A DNA stretch of 64,000 bases from Pseudomonas japonica (GTDB lineage Bacteria > Pseudomonadota > Gammaproteobacteria > Pseudomonadales > Pseudomonadaceae): the NCBI RefSeq assembly GCF_900188455.1, contig NZ_FZOL01000006.1, positions 224,138-288,137 of the forward strand, in the 5' to 3' direction. The translations under genes were made by a program, and so were the position numbers. Positions within the stretch are counted from its first letter, which is position 1. Every line of letters starts with the position of its first letter. Under the pieces are notes generated by a model. It saw only the letters and a program-made list of their open reading frames with translations, was not told the DNA's origin and did no database searches. Of this stretch, positions 38,759 to 47,119 are shown one piece after another.

Positions 38759-39304
38759 TCAGTTCGCGTGACCGGCGCTGCGGGCGCTGGAGACCTTGCG
38801 GCAATGCACCAGGGCATCGCGGATCATGAAGTTGACCAGGGTCGGGGAGACGCCGAGTTCCTTGGCGATGTCCTTTTGCGGCACACCATGCAGGCGGTAC
38901 ATCTCGAAGGCGTAGCGGGTCCGCGGTGGCAGTTCGCCAAGAGCCTCGGCGATATGTTCGAGGGTGGCGAAGTTGATATGCGCGGCCTCGGGCGAAGCAC
39001 CCTGGACGACCACGTTCAGACCTTCCTCTTCACTGCCCGAATATTTCATCTCCATCGCCTGCTTGCGGTAATGGTCGATAGCCAGGTTGCGCACGATCTG
39101 GAACAGATAACTCAACTGCGCCTTGAACGAGGAGGTGATCTGTGGCGCTGAATTGAGCCGGAAGAAAGCGTCCTGCACCACATCCTCGGCGCGTGAGCGG
39201 CAGCCGGTGATGCGGGCCGCGATCTTGACGAGAATGCTGCGGTTGTCGACGAACGCTTGGAGTAACGGTGAATCGCACTTACCTGTGGATAGTTGTTCCG
39301 CCAT
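38759..39304 (-). CDS. pvdS: ECF iron-starvation sigma factor PvdS
   Basis: A 181-residue extracytoplasmic-function sigma factor nearly collinear with P. aeruginosa PvdS. MAEQLSTGKCDSPLLQAF starts the protein. Region 2 reads RAEDVVQDAFFRLNSAPQ and FQIVRNLAIDHYRKQA. Region 4 reads PQKDIAKELGVSPTLVNFMI. It directs RNA polymerase to TAAAT-N16-CGT promoters of pyoverdine genes, two of which occur in this window (pvdP, pvdR). A strong Fur box overlaps its promoter. ATG 39304 was preferred to an upstream ATG at 39313 because it matches the family start. Confidence 0.95.
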   Translation of the reverse strand: MAEQLSTGKCDSPLLQAFVDNRSILVKIAARITGCRSRAEDVVQDAFFRLNSAPQITSSFKAQLSYLFQIVRNLAIDHYRKQAMEMKYSGSEEEGLNVVVQGASPEAAHINFATLEHIAEALGELPPRTRYAFEMYRLHGVPQKDIAKELGVSPTLVNFMIRDALVHCRKVSSARSAGHAN

Positions 39305-39380
39305 GGAAATCACCTTTTCTCTAAGTGGATAGCGAACCTTGCCGTGTGGGGCGGTTCGCTGCGACGTGCGACAAACTAGT

Positions 39381-39401
39381 ATTAATGATAATTATTGTCA
39401 A
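39381..39401 (-). promoter_or_regulatory. Fur box over the pvdS promoter
   Basis: ATTAATGATAATTATTGTC (39381-39399) matches 15 of 19 bases of the Fur consensus. On the minus strand TTGACA (39401-39396) forms a -35 element, with a TAGTTT-like -10 after 17 bases. Iron-bound Fur would therefore block pvdS transcription. The rest of the 364-base gap to dsbG shows no gene. Confidence 0.85.
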
Positions 39402-39668
39402 TTGCGAAAGTTAATAAGTCCCTATGTGATTTTGTTCTAAGCCAATAACTGTGAACGCGTGCACCAAACCATGGGTTTGCCGCTCTGGCGAAGAGCCGCG
39501 TCATAGAGGCGTTGCACTGCTTGCGCGGGGGAGGCGCTCCGTTATCGCACAGGCAGGTGACGAATCTGTGCCATTGCGGGCGATGCGGGACGAGGGGAAA
39601 AAATGCCGCCTGTACGGCGGCCAGGTGACCCGGAGCGTGGCTGAATTTGCTCCGGGTGGGAGGAGGGG

Positions 39669-40427
39669 TCAGCGTTTGCCGAGGATCTTGCCGAGCATGT
39701 CCGGACGCGGCGCGCCCTGTTGCTGTTGCAGATGCTGCTGGTCGTCGAGGTAGAAGATCGCCGGCGTGGCGGAAAGGCCCAGCTCTTCCATCAGCGCCTG
39801 GTTGGCGGCGAGTTTCGCCTCGACCTGCGCCGGGATGCTCTGCAGTGGCTTGAGCGTGCTGGCCTTGCCGGCCTTCTCGTGTTCGAGCAGGGCCTGCTGC
39901 GGGTCCTTGGCTGCGAGCAGGGCGGCGGATTTGCCCGGGCTGTCGGCGCGGATGATGCCGACCATGATATGGCGCAGTTGCACCTTGCCCGACTCGACCC
40001 AGGGCCGCGCCTGTTCCCAGAACAGGTTGCAGTAGGGACAGTTGGGATCGCTGAACAGGTAGACGATGCGTGGCGCGTCGGCCTTGCCATCGGCGATCCA
40101 GGCGGATTTCTCCATCTTCGCCCAGACCTCCTTGGCCATCGGTGCGTAGACCAGCTGTTCCAGCGGTTTTTCGCTGAGGTCCTGGCCGTTCTCGTCGAAC
40201 AGGCTGCCGACCAGCACATGCTTGCCATCCGGTGTCAGGTACAGGGCCACGCCGCGGTTCTGGAACTGTGCGGCATAGCCTTTCAGGCCATTGGGGGCAT
40301 CGAAGCTGCCGACGACCTTGGCGCCCTTGGCTTCGATCTGGCGCACGGCCGTCGGCAGCTCTTCGGCCTGAAGCAGCGGGCTGACGAACAGGCCAAGGGC
40401 CAGGCTCAGGGACAACGGGATTCTCAT
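39669..40427 (-). CDS. dsbG: Thiol:disulfide interchange protein DsbG
   Basis: A 252-residue periplasmic thioredoxin-fold chaperone/reductase with a signal peptide (through QAEE near residue 22), an N-terminal dimerisation domain and the active site CPYC in FSDPNCPYCNLFW. It protects single Cys residues from over-oxidation or isomerises disulfides. It is kept reduced by DsbD, whose gene is two genes upstream. It overlaps the TlpA-like gene by ATGA. ATG 40427 begins the signal peptide; the longer frame is a shadow. Confidence 0.9.
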   Translation of the reverse strand: MRIPLSLSLALGLFVSPLLQAEELPTAVRQIEAKGAKVVGSFDAPNGLKGYAAQFQNRGVALYLTPDGKHVLVGSLFDENGQDLSEKPLEQLVYAPMAKEVWAKMEKSAWIADGKADAPRIVYLFSDPNCPYCNLFWEQARPWVESGKVQLRHIMVGIIRADSPGKSAALLAAKDPQQALLEHEKAGKASTLKPLQSIPAQVEAKLAANQALMEELGLSATPAIFYLDDQQHLQQQQGAPRPDMLGKILGKR

Positions 40428-41269
40428 GGTGCATTCCTTGTTGCGGGCGTGGTGAGCGGTTGCAGGTCGCCATCCAGGGACTGCAGGGCGTGACGCAGAC
40501 TGGCGCGGGACAGCTCGCCGAGATGGCTGCCGACCAGACGGCCATCGGCGTCGTAGAACAGGGTGGTGGGCAGGGCCATCGAGCCGACCTGGGCGGCCAG
40601 TTGTCCACCGGCATCGAACAGCACATGGGACAGGTTGAGGCCAGTGGTGGCGAGGAAGTTGGTGACGATCTGCGGTGTCTCGCCCTGGTTGACGAACAGG
40701 AAGGTCACGTTCGGGTACTCGTGCTGGGCCTGTTGCAGCACCGGCATTTCCCGCCGGCACGGCGGGCACCAGGTGGCCCACAGGTTGACCACCAGCGGCT
40801 TGCCGCGATGGCTGTCGAGCGCCACTTCCTGGCCGCGGGCATCCTTCAGGTTCAGCGTCGGCAGTTGCGTGCCCTGTTCATAGAGATGGCTGGCCCAGCT
40901 GGCCAGGATCCAGAACAGCGCGCCGCTGCCCAGGCCCCAGCCCAGCGGCCGGCGGCGCGCCGGTTTGCGCCAGGCGGTCCACAGCGCGCCGAGGAGTACG
41001 GTGACCAGGCCGACCCAGGGCAGGAAGCCGCCGTCGCGGATATCGACGATCTGCAGCAGGTCGTCGCGGTACATGGGCCAATAGGCGATGACGAAGCCGA
41101 TACGGGCGCAGACCAGGCCGACGATGAACAGGTTGAACAGCGAGGATTCCGGATTGTCGCCGCCACGCCTGGCCACGCGCCAGCCGACCAGGGTCGCCAG
41201 GCCCAGGGCCAGGAGCAGCAGCAGGTGATCCAGGGCCAGGGCGAGTGGTCCGATATTCACTGTCAGCAT
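40424..41269 (-). CDS. Membrane-anchored TlpA/DsbE-like thiol reductase
   Basis: A 281-residue protein. The N-terminal part has about four membrane helices (ALDHLLLLLALGLATLVGW, SSLFNLFIVGLVCARIGFV) resembling a prolipoprotein diacylglyceryl transferase fold. A periplasmic thioredoxin domain follows with WATWCPPCRREM near residue 165 and a cis-Pro loop (MALPTTLFYD). It probably takes electrons from DsbD and passes them to a specific substrate. In P. aeruginosa the equivalent locus is described as dsbE between dsbD and dsbG. Overlaps dsbD by one base and dsbG by four, so all three are coupled. Confidence 0.82.
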   Translation of the reverse strand: MLTVNIGPLALALDHLLLLLALGLATLVGWRVARRGGDNPESSLFNLFIVGLVCARIGFVIAYWPMYRDDLLQIVDIRDGGFLPWVGLVTVLLGALWTAWRKPARRRPLGWGLGSGALFWILASWASHLYEQGTQLPTLNLKDARGQEVALDSHRGKPLVVNLWATWCPPCRREMPVLQQAQHEYPNVTFLFVNQGETPQIVTNFLATTGLNLSHVLFDAGGQLAAQVGSMALPTTLFYDADGRLVGSHLGELSRASLRHALQSLDGDLQPLTTPATRNAP

Positions 41270-42990
41270 CAGCCTTCGCTCCGCACTGCGTTCCAGTGTT
41301 TCAGGAAGGTCGCGGCATCCACTTCCCCGACCAGGCGCCGCGCGCGGCGTTCTTCGCCGTCCGGGCCGATCCACAGCATGCTCGGCGGCCCCGGTACCTG
41401 GTAGCGCTTGAGCAGTTCGCGGGCGGGCGCGGCATCGGCGGTGACATCCAGGCGGATCAGGCGCACACCGCCCAGGGCGTCGAGGACATCGGCACGGGCG
41501 AACACCTGCTGCTCCATGACTTTGCACGACACACACCAGTCCGCGTAGTAGTCGAGAAACACCCACTGACCCTGGTTGCGCGCGGCGTCCAGTTCGGCCT
41601 GCAGGGCCTGCGGGGTGCTGACGGTGGTGAAGGCGTCATGGCTGGCCGCGGCGCTCGCGCCTGCGCCACCACCGGCATAAGGCGCCAGTGGCCGCCACGG
41701 ATCGCTGCCACCGCCGGCCGCGCCGACCAGCGCCAGCGTGCCCCACAGCCCGGCGACCAGCAGGACGGGCTGCATGGCGCGCCAGCGACGCAGTGCCGGC
41801 CAGGCGCTCCAGGCCAGGGCCAGCAGCCAGGCGCCGGCGAGGCCCAGCCACAGGCTCGGTGCAAGCACCACGCGCAAGGTGTACAGGGCCATGGCAAGGA
41901 AGACGAAGCCGAAGAACGCCTTGACCAGATTCATCCAGTGACCGGGACGGGGCAGGTAGCGGTTGCCCAGGGTCACCAGCAGCAACAGTGGCAGGCCCAT
42001 GCCCAGGCCGAGACTGAACAGCACCAGGCCGCCGTGTACGGCATTGCCGCTCTGGGCGATATAAAGCAGGGCGCCGGCCAGCGGCGCGGTCATGCACGGT
42101 CCCATGAGCAGGCCGGACAGCGCGCCGAGCAGCGCCGCGCCAAGCAGGTTGCCGCCGCGGGTGCGGCTGCCGGCACGCTCCAGGCGGTCGCGCAGGAACA
42201 TCGGCAACTGCAACTCGAACGCGCCGAACATCGGCAACGCCAGCAAGACGAACAGGGCCGCCAGGCTGCCCAGCAGCCAGGGTTGCTGCAGCCAGGCCTG
42301 GAGGTTGGCGCCGAGCAGGGCGGCGATCACCCCGAGGGCGGCGTACACCAGCGCCATGCTCAGCACGTAGGTGCCGGCCAGGACCCAGCCGCGCCGGCTG
42401 CTGGCGTTGTTGCCCATGACCAGCCCGGCGAGGATCGGCAGCATCGGCAGTGAGCAGGGGGTGAAGGCCAGCAGCAGGCCGAGGCCGAAGAACACCAGCA
42501 GGCCCCAGCCCAGATGCTGCTGTCGCAGGGTCCCAGCCAGGGCCTGGTCGTCGGCCTGTGCGCGGGTGTCGGGGCTGGCGCCGCCAAGCTCGACCACGTT
42601 GGTTTGCGGCGGATAGCACAGGCCGGCATCGGCACAGCCCTGCCAGCCCATGCGCAGGGTGCCGCTGGCCGTGGCGGGCAGCAGCAGTTCGAGTTCGCCG
42701 CGGTAGACCGGCTGGTCGCCGAAGAATTCGTCGTGATGGTCCTGCGCAACCGGCAGTGGCGGGATCTGTTCCGGCGTCAGGCCGTCGAACTTCAGGCGCT
42801 TCTGGTACAGGTAGTAGCCGTCGCTGATCGCCCAGTGCAGGCGGGTCTGGCCGGAGGGAAGGCGTTCGCTGGAAAAGACGAAAGCCTCCTCCACCGGAAG
42901 AAATTCGCTCTGGGCGAATGGATTGGCGAAGGTCTGCGCCAGGCTCAGGGAACTGAACAGGCAGAGCAACCCCAGGATCAATGCACGCAT
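41269..42990 (-). CDS. dsbD: Thiol:disulfide interchange protein DsbD
   Basis: Carries reducing power from cytosolic thioredoxin across the inner membrane. The 573-residue product has a signal peptide, an N-terminal alpha domain with a redox Cys pair (CADAGLCYPPQ), and eight membrane helices with FTPCSLPMLP and MGPCMTAPLAG. The C-terminal thioredoxin domain has WCVSCK. ATG 42990 (MRALILG) begins a good signal peptide; ATG 43011 is possible. The operon is divergent from the DsbRS-like system at 43156. Confidence 0.93.
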   Translation of the reverse strand: MRALILGLLCLFSSLSLAQTFANPFAQSEFLPVEEAFVFSSERLPSGQTRLHWAISDGYYLYQKRLKFDGLTPEQIPPLPVAQDHHDEFFGDQPVYRGELELLLPATASGTLRMGWQGCADAGLCYPPQTNVVELGGASPDTRAQADDQALAGTLRQQHLGWGLLVFFGLGLLLAFTPCSLPMLPILAGLVMGNNASSRRGWVLAGTYVLSMALVYAALGVIAALLGANLQAWLQQPWLLGSLAALFVLLALPMFGAFELQLPMFLRDRLERAGSRTRGGNLLGAALLGALSGLLMGPCMTAPLAGALLYIAQSGNAVHGGLVLFSLGLGMGLPLLLLVTLGNRYLPRPGHWMNLVKAFFGFVFLAMALYTLRVVLAPSLWLGLAGAWLLALAWSAWPALRRWRAMQPVLLVAGLWGTLALVGAAGGGSDPWRPLAPYAGGGAGASAAASHDAFTTVSTPQALQAELDAARNQGQWVFLDYYADWCVSCKVMEQQVFARADVLDALGGVRLIRLDVTADAAPARELLKRYQVPGPPSMLWIGPDGEERRARRLVGEVDAATFLKHWNAVRSEG

Positions 42991-43037
42991 ATCGAAGCCT
43001 TGGAATGTCATCAGCGGCCAAGGCTGAACAGCCTGGA

Positions 43038-43052
43038 TTAACCCAGGGTTAA
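43038..43052. promoter_or_regulatory. Palindrome between dsbD and the response-regulator gene
   Basis: TTAACCCAGGGTTAA is a perfect 7+1+7 palindrome in the 165-base divergent promoter region; a further half-site GGTTAAT lies near 43100. A candidate operator for the adjacent OmpR-type regulator. Confidence 0.45.
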
Positions 43053-43155
43053 GCCGTCGGCCGGCAGGCGACGGGGCCCGCGGGGCAGGGCATAATCCCC
43101 GGTTAATCCTGTTCTGGCCCAATGCGGGCTTTCCCGCCGATGACCGACTCCGCCC

Positions 43156-43839
43156 ATGCATGTACTGCTCTGTGAAGACGATGACCTGATCGCCAGCGGC
43201 ATCATTGCCGGCCTCAGCGCCCAGGGTCTGACCGTGGACCGCGTGGCCAACGCCAGCGCGGCGCGGGCGATGCTCCAGGCCGCGCATTTCGACGTGATGG
43301 TGCTCGACCTCGGCCTGCCCGACGAGGACGGTCTGAAGCTGCTGCAACGCCTGCGCCAGCAAGGCCACAACCTGCCGGTGCTGATCCTCACCGCGCGCGA
43401 TGCGGTGACCGACCGCGTCGACGGCCTGCAGGCCGGCGCCGACGACTACCTGCTCAAGCCCTTCGACCTGCGCGAACTGGCCGCGCGCCTGCACACCCTG
43501 GTGCGGCGCATGGCCGGGCGCTGCGTCAACATCATCGAGCACGGCCCGCTGAGCTTCGATCCGAGCAGTTGCGAAGTCAGCCTCGGCGGCCAGCCGGTGG
43601 ACCTGTCGCGGCGCGAGCAGGCGCTGCTCCAGGCCCTGCTCAACAACCCCGGTCGGGTGCTGTCCAGCGAGCAGCTCAAGGACAGTGTCTACGGCTTCAG
43701 CGACGAAGTGGAAAGCAACGCCCTCAACGTGCATATCCACCATCTGCGGCGCAAGCTCGGCAACGGCATCGTCGAGACCGTGCGCGGCCTCGGCTATCGC
43801 CTGGGGCCGGCGCAAGCGCCCGAGGAGGCCCGGCGATGA
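43156..43839 (+). CDS. dsbR: OmpR-family response regulator (DsbR-like)
   Basis: A 227-residue response regulator. The receiver domain has acidic residues D8-D10, phosphoacceptor Asp51 (MVLDLGLPDEDG) and the KPF switch Lys. A winged-helix DNA-binding domain follows, ending in TVRGLGYRLG. Divergent from dsbD-dsbE-dsbG, as in the P. aeruginosa PA2476-PA2480 locus, where the pair is described as DsbRS, a copper-responsive system inducing dsb genes (recalled). It overlaps the kinase gene by ATGA. Confidence 0.85.
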   Translation: MHVLLCEDDDLIASGIIAGLSAQGLTVDRVANASAARAMLQAAHFDVMVLDLGLPDEDGLKLLQRLRQQGHNLPVLILTARDAVTDRVDGLQAGADDYLLKPFDLRELAARLHTLVRRMAGRCVNIIEHGPLSFDPSSCEVSLGGQPVDLSRREQALLQALLNNPGRVLSSEQLKDSVYGFSDEVESNALNVHIHHLRRKLGNGIVETVRGLGYRLGPAQAPEEARR

Positions 43840-45155
43840 GCCTGCGCCTGCGTCTGAGTCTGATCCTCGGTACCGCCTTCGTGCTGATCTGGGCGCTGGC
43901 CGCGGCCTGGATGCTGCGCGACCTGCGCCAGCAGATGATGTTTTCCCTCGACCAGCGCCTGGTGGCCTCGGCGCGAATGGTCGCCGGGCTGATCGACCAG
44001 TTGCCGCAGCCGCTGACCAGCCAGGGCGAGGGCACCCGCCTCAGTGCCGATCAGTTGAGCGTGCCCGATGGCATGGCCTGTCAGGTCACCTCCCTGCGCG
44101 GCGAGATCCTTGCGCGCAGCCACCACAATCCCGACCAGCACCTCGACGATGGCCAGGGCGGTTTCCATGACCAGATGATCGACGGCGCGCGCTGGCGCAG
44201 CTTCACCTTCGTCCACGACGACATTCGCATCACCACGGCGGACCGGCATCTGGAGCGCGAAGCGCTCAACCGCTCGATCCTGCTGGCCGCCTCGGCGCCG
44301 GTGCTGGTGGCCTTGCTCGGCAGCCTGGGACTGCTGTGGATCGGTATCGGCAAAGGCCTGGCGCCGCTGAACTGGATGCGCGAAGCCCTGCGCCGACGCA
44401 GCCCGGATTCGGTCGAGCCGTTGCAGATCAAGGCGGTGCCCAGCGAGCTGCAGCCGCTGTTGGATACCCAGAACCAGCTGTTCCTGCGCATCGGCCAGAC
44501 CATCGAGCGCGAGCGCCGCCTGACCGGCGACGCAGCCCACGAACTGCGCAGCCCGCTGACCGCGATCAAGACCCACCTGCAGGTGGCGCGGATGACCGAC
44601 GGCCTGGTCCGTGAACAGGCCTTGGCCCATGCCGAGGAAGGTGCCGACCGCCTGCATCGGACGCTGGAGCAGCTGCTGTTGCTGGCGCGGGTCGAAGGCA
44701 GTCTGTCGTTCGACGATGGCGTGCAGTGCAGTGCCGACCAGGTGGCCAGGCAGGCGATCCAGGACACCGGCGACGACCGGCGCATCGTCCTCAATGCGCC
44801 GCCGCGGGCCGCCGAGGTGTTGCTGGACATGCCCGGCGCATTGGCCGTGGCGGCGCTGCGCAATCTGCTGGACAACGCCCTGCGCCACAGCAGCGGCGAG
44901 GCGCCGGTGGAACTGGAGCTGGAGGTGGAGGAGAAACGGGTCGGTTTCCTCGTGCGCGACCATGGCCCCGGGATCCCCGAGCAGGACCTGCAGCACCTGA
45001 CCCAGCGTTTCTGGCGCAACGGGCATAGCGAGGGCAGCGGCCTGGGCCTGGCCATCGTCCAGGCGATCGTGCAGCGTTGTGCCTGCTCGTTGCACTTCGA
45101 AAGCCGGGCGGATGGTCTGCGGGTGTTGTTGCAGATGCCGCTGAAGACTGCCTGA
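43836..45155 (+). CDS. dsbS: Sensor histidine kinase (DsbS-like)
   Basis: A 439-residue inner-membrane kinase. A first helix (residues 9-26), a periplasmic sensor domain to about residue 147, a second helix, then HisKA with phospho-His235 (DAAHELRSPL). HATPase_c follows with NLLDNALRHS, DHGPGIP and GSGLGLAIV. The sensor domain has a single cysteine, Cys82. As I recall, that is the Cu(I)-sensing residue reported for P. aeruginosa DsbS. Translationally coupled to the regulator. PmrB/QseC-like paralogy is the alternative, but the dsb neighbourhood favours DsbS. Confidence 0.83.
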   Translation: MSLRLRLSLILGTAFVLIWALAAAWMLRDLRQQMMFSLDQRLVASARMVAGLIDQLPQPLTSQGEGTRLSADQLSVPDGMACQVTSLRGEILARSHHNPDQHLDDGQGGFHDQMIDGARWRSFTFVHDDIRITTADRHLEREALNRSILLAASAPVLVALLGSLGLLWIGIGKGLAPLNWMREALRRRSPDSVEPLQIKAVPSELQPLLDTQNQLFLRIGQTIERERRLTGDAAHELRSPLTAIKTHLQVARMTDGLVREQALAHAEEGADRLHRTLEQLLLLARVEGSLSFDDGVQCSADQVARQAIQDTGDDRRIVLNAPPRAAEVLLDMPGALAVAALRNLLDNALRHSSGEAPVELELEVEEKRVGFLVRDHGPGIPEQDLQHLTQRFWRNGHSEGSGLGLAIVQAIVQRCACSLHFESRADGLRVLLQMPLKTA

Positions 45156-45173
45156 CAGGCCTCACGCTGCTTT

Positions 45174-45287
45174 TGTAGGAGCTGGCTTGCCTGCGAAGGA
45201 CCGCGCAGCGGTCCCGGTTCCCGATTCTGAGACGTGTCGATTTGGGACCGCGTTGCGGTCCTTCGCGGGCAAGCCACGCTCCTACAA
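45174..45287. repeat. Inverted pair of REP elements, short-arm type
   Basis: gtaggagctggcttgcctgcgaaggaccgc and a mirror copy ending ttcgcgggcaagccacgctcctac. It separates the dsbRS unit from the pvdP promoter. Confidence 0.88.
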
Positions 45288-45319
45288 GGATCGCGTGGAT
45301 TCGGAATCGCCCACTCCCC

Positions 45320-45343
45320 TAAATTTCCTCCCCGACCCAACGT
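45320..45343 (+). promoter_or_regulatory. PvdS-dependent promoter (IS box) of pvdP
   Basis: TAAAT (45320-45324), 16 bases, CGT (45341-45343): an exact iron-starvation box, 45 bases before the pvdP start. Confidence 0.9.
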
Positions 45344-45388
45344 TCTAGCTTGGACATAAGTAGTTTCCATGGCTGGCACGGGTGGGGA

Positions 45389-47008
45389 ATGACGATATCG
45401 CGGCGAGGGTTCATAGCAGGGCTGGCGGTGACGGGCGCGGCGGTGCCGGCGGTGTATTACGCCCACAAGAAGCTGACCCACGACCCCGAGGACGACGTCG
45501 TCACCCCCGGCGAAGCCAGCGTCGAGCTTGCGGATATCGCCGGGCAGCAACTGGCCAATCAGTTGCGCGGTGTATGGGACATCCGTTTCACCGGCGCCGA
45601 CGGCGGCCTGCCCGACCAGCCCCGTGAAGGTGTGCAGCTCTACCTCGATATCGCGGCGAAGGGGCGCGGCCTGCGTGGCGTGCTCGGCACCCGTGAGAAC
45701 CTCGAACAACCCGGTCCGGCCGCCTACCGTGTGCTCGGCGACCTGGTCGGCGCTTCGACCGCCCAGGTGCGCTGGCGCCTGTTGAGCAACCTCGGCGGCC
45801 CGGGATTCGAATGCGTCGCCACCCTCGACGAAGTCTGGGGCGAGTTCGGCAATGCCGGCAGCGGCACCCTCAGCGGGCGCCTGCAGCGCCTTGATCGCTC
45901 CATGGCCCTGCCGCTGCAGGACAGTCATTTCGTCGCGGTGAAGCGGATGTTTCCCGAGGCCCGCGAGCGCATCGCCTACACCCCGGAACTGCGTGCCTGG
46001 CTGATCGACGCCGAACATCGGCTGTTCCATCAGCTCTGGCATGCGACCCGGGACAAGTGGCACAACCTCTCCGAGGAAAAGCACGGCGCCCTGCGCGGTC
46101 TTGGCTGGCAGCCCGGTCCGCGGGACAAGGAGCGCGACGCCCGTGGTCCGCGCAAGCACCGCAATGGCTCCGGGGTGGATTTCCTGTTCATGCACCGGCA
46201 TATGCTCAACGCCGCGCGGACCTTCCAGCCACTGCCGTCGTGGCCGCACTTTCCGCTGCCGCAGCCGAACGTGGAATACGACCGTCACGGATTTGCCCGT
46301 TACTTCGACAACCATGACGGCTACAGCGTCCCGCCCACCTGGCTGGCGCCAGGGGACGACGACTACAGCCAGTGGGTCGCGGCGATCAAGGCGCGGGAGA
46401 CGTTCTGCAGCAACTTCCAGGTCTGGGAGTCGCAGTATCAGGATCCGGTGTACCTGTCGAAGATGACCCTCGGCGAGCTGGGCTCGGAACTGGAGATGAA
46501 CCTGCACGACTGGCTGCACATGTGCTGGGCTTCGGTGCCGCGTGATCCGTCGAACAGCGCGCCGGTGCCGTTCGCCCGCGACCCTTCCGACTTTGCCGCG
46601 CGCTGGTACGGTGCGTCGAACGACTTCCTCGGCGACCCTTTTTCCTCCCATGTGAACCCGGTGTTCTGGGGCTTCCATGGCTGGATCGACGACCGTATCG
46701 AAGACTGGTACCGCGCTCACGAGCGGCACAATCCGGGGCAGGTCCAGCGTGCGCAGATCAATGGCGTGCAGTGGTTCGCGCCGGGGCGCTGGAACGAGGT
46801 GGACGATCCGTGGCTGGGCCCGATCACCCATGGCTGCAACACCACGCCGGGGATGTTCCCGGGCAAGTCGGTGGAGATGGATATCGAGACCATGAAGCTG
46901 GCGCTGCGCATCGTCTTTGCCGAGGAAGACATTCTCGCGCCGCTGTTCAAGCGGGTGCCGCAGCGGCCCTGGTATGCGCGGCATCTGTCGATGAAGGGGA
47001 TTGTCTAG
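45389..47008 (+). CDS. pvdP: Pyoverdine maturation tyrosinase PvdP
   Basis: Periplasmic copper-dependent tyrosinase that closes the pyoverdine chromophore. The 539-residue product has a twin-arginine signal (ISRRGFIAGLAV), a beta-barrel N-terminal domain, and a tyrosinase domain with His-rich copper segments (HRLFHQLWHATRDKWH, FMHRHML, LHDWLHM, SSHVNPVFWGFHGWIDD). It matches P. aeruginosa PvdP along its length. ATG 45389 is the start of the Tat signal; 13 upstream in-frame codons were discarded. A single gene with its own PvdS box and a REP pair after its stop. Confidence 0.95.
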   Translation: MTISRRGFIAGLAVTGAAVPAVYYAHKKLTHDPEDDVVTPGEASVELADIAGQQLANQLRGVWDIRFTGADGGLPDQPREGVQLYLDIAAKGRGLRGVLGTRENLEQPGPAAYRVLGDLVGASTAQVRWRLLSNLGGPGFECVATLDEVWGEFGNAGSGTLSGRLQRLDRSMALPLQDSHFVAVKRMFPEARERIAYTPELRAWLIDAEHRLFHQLWHATRDKWHNLSEEKHGALRGLGWQPGPRDKERDARGPRKHRNGSGVDFLFMHRHMLNAARTFQPLPSWPHFPLPQPNVEYDRHGFARYFDNHDGYSVPPTWLAPGDDDYSQWVAAIKARETFCSNFQVWESQYQDPVYLSKMTLGELGSELEMNLHDWLHMCWASVPRDPSNSAPVPFARDPSDFAARWYGASNDFLGDPFSSHVNPVFWGFHGWIDDRIEDWYRAHERHNPGQVQRAQINGVQWFAPGRWNEVDDPWLGPITHGCNTTPGMFPGKSVEMDIETMKLALRIVFAEEDILAPLFKRVPQRPWYARHLSMKGIV

Positions 47009-47117
47009 GGGACCGCTGCGCGGCGGTTCGTCACACGACAAGCCACGCTAGCAAGCCCTCTTGGGAGCGCGACTTGTCGTGTGACGAACCACCGCGAAAG
47101 GGCCGCAAAGCGGCCCC
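47009..47117. repeat. Inverted pair of REP elements, long-arm type
   Basis: Two long-arm copies (cggttcgtcacacgacaagcc; gacttgtcgtgtgacgaacc then accgcgaaagggccgc). The first lacks part of its hairpin-proximal sequence. Between the convergent pvdP and opmQ. Confidence 0.85.
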
Positions 47118-47119
47118 GA

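Noticed and set aside
44081..47041. Minus-strand open frame of 986 codons opposite pvdP and the kinase gene
   Set aside because: Antisense shadow crossing a REP pair; no recognisable domain.
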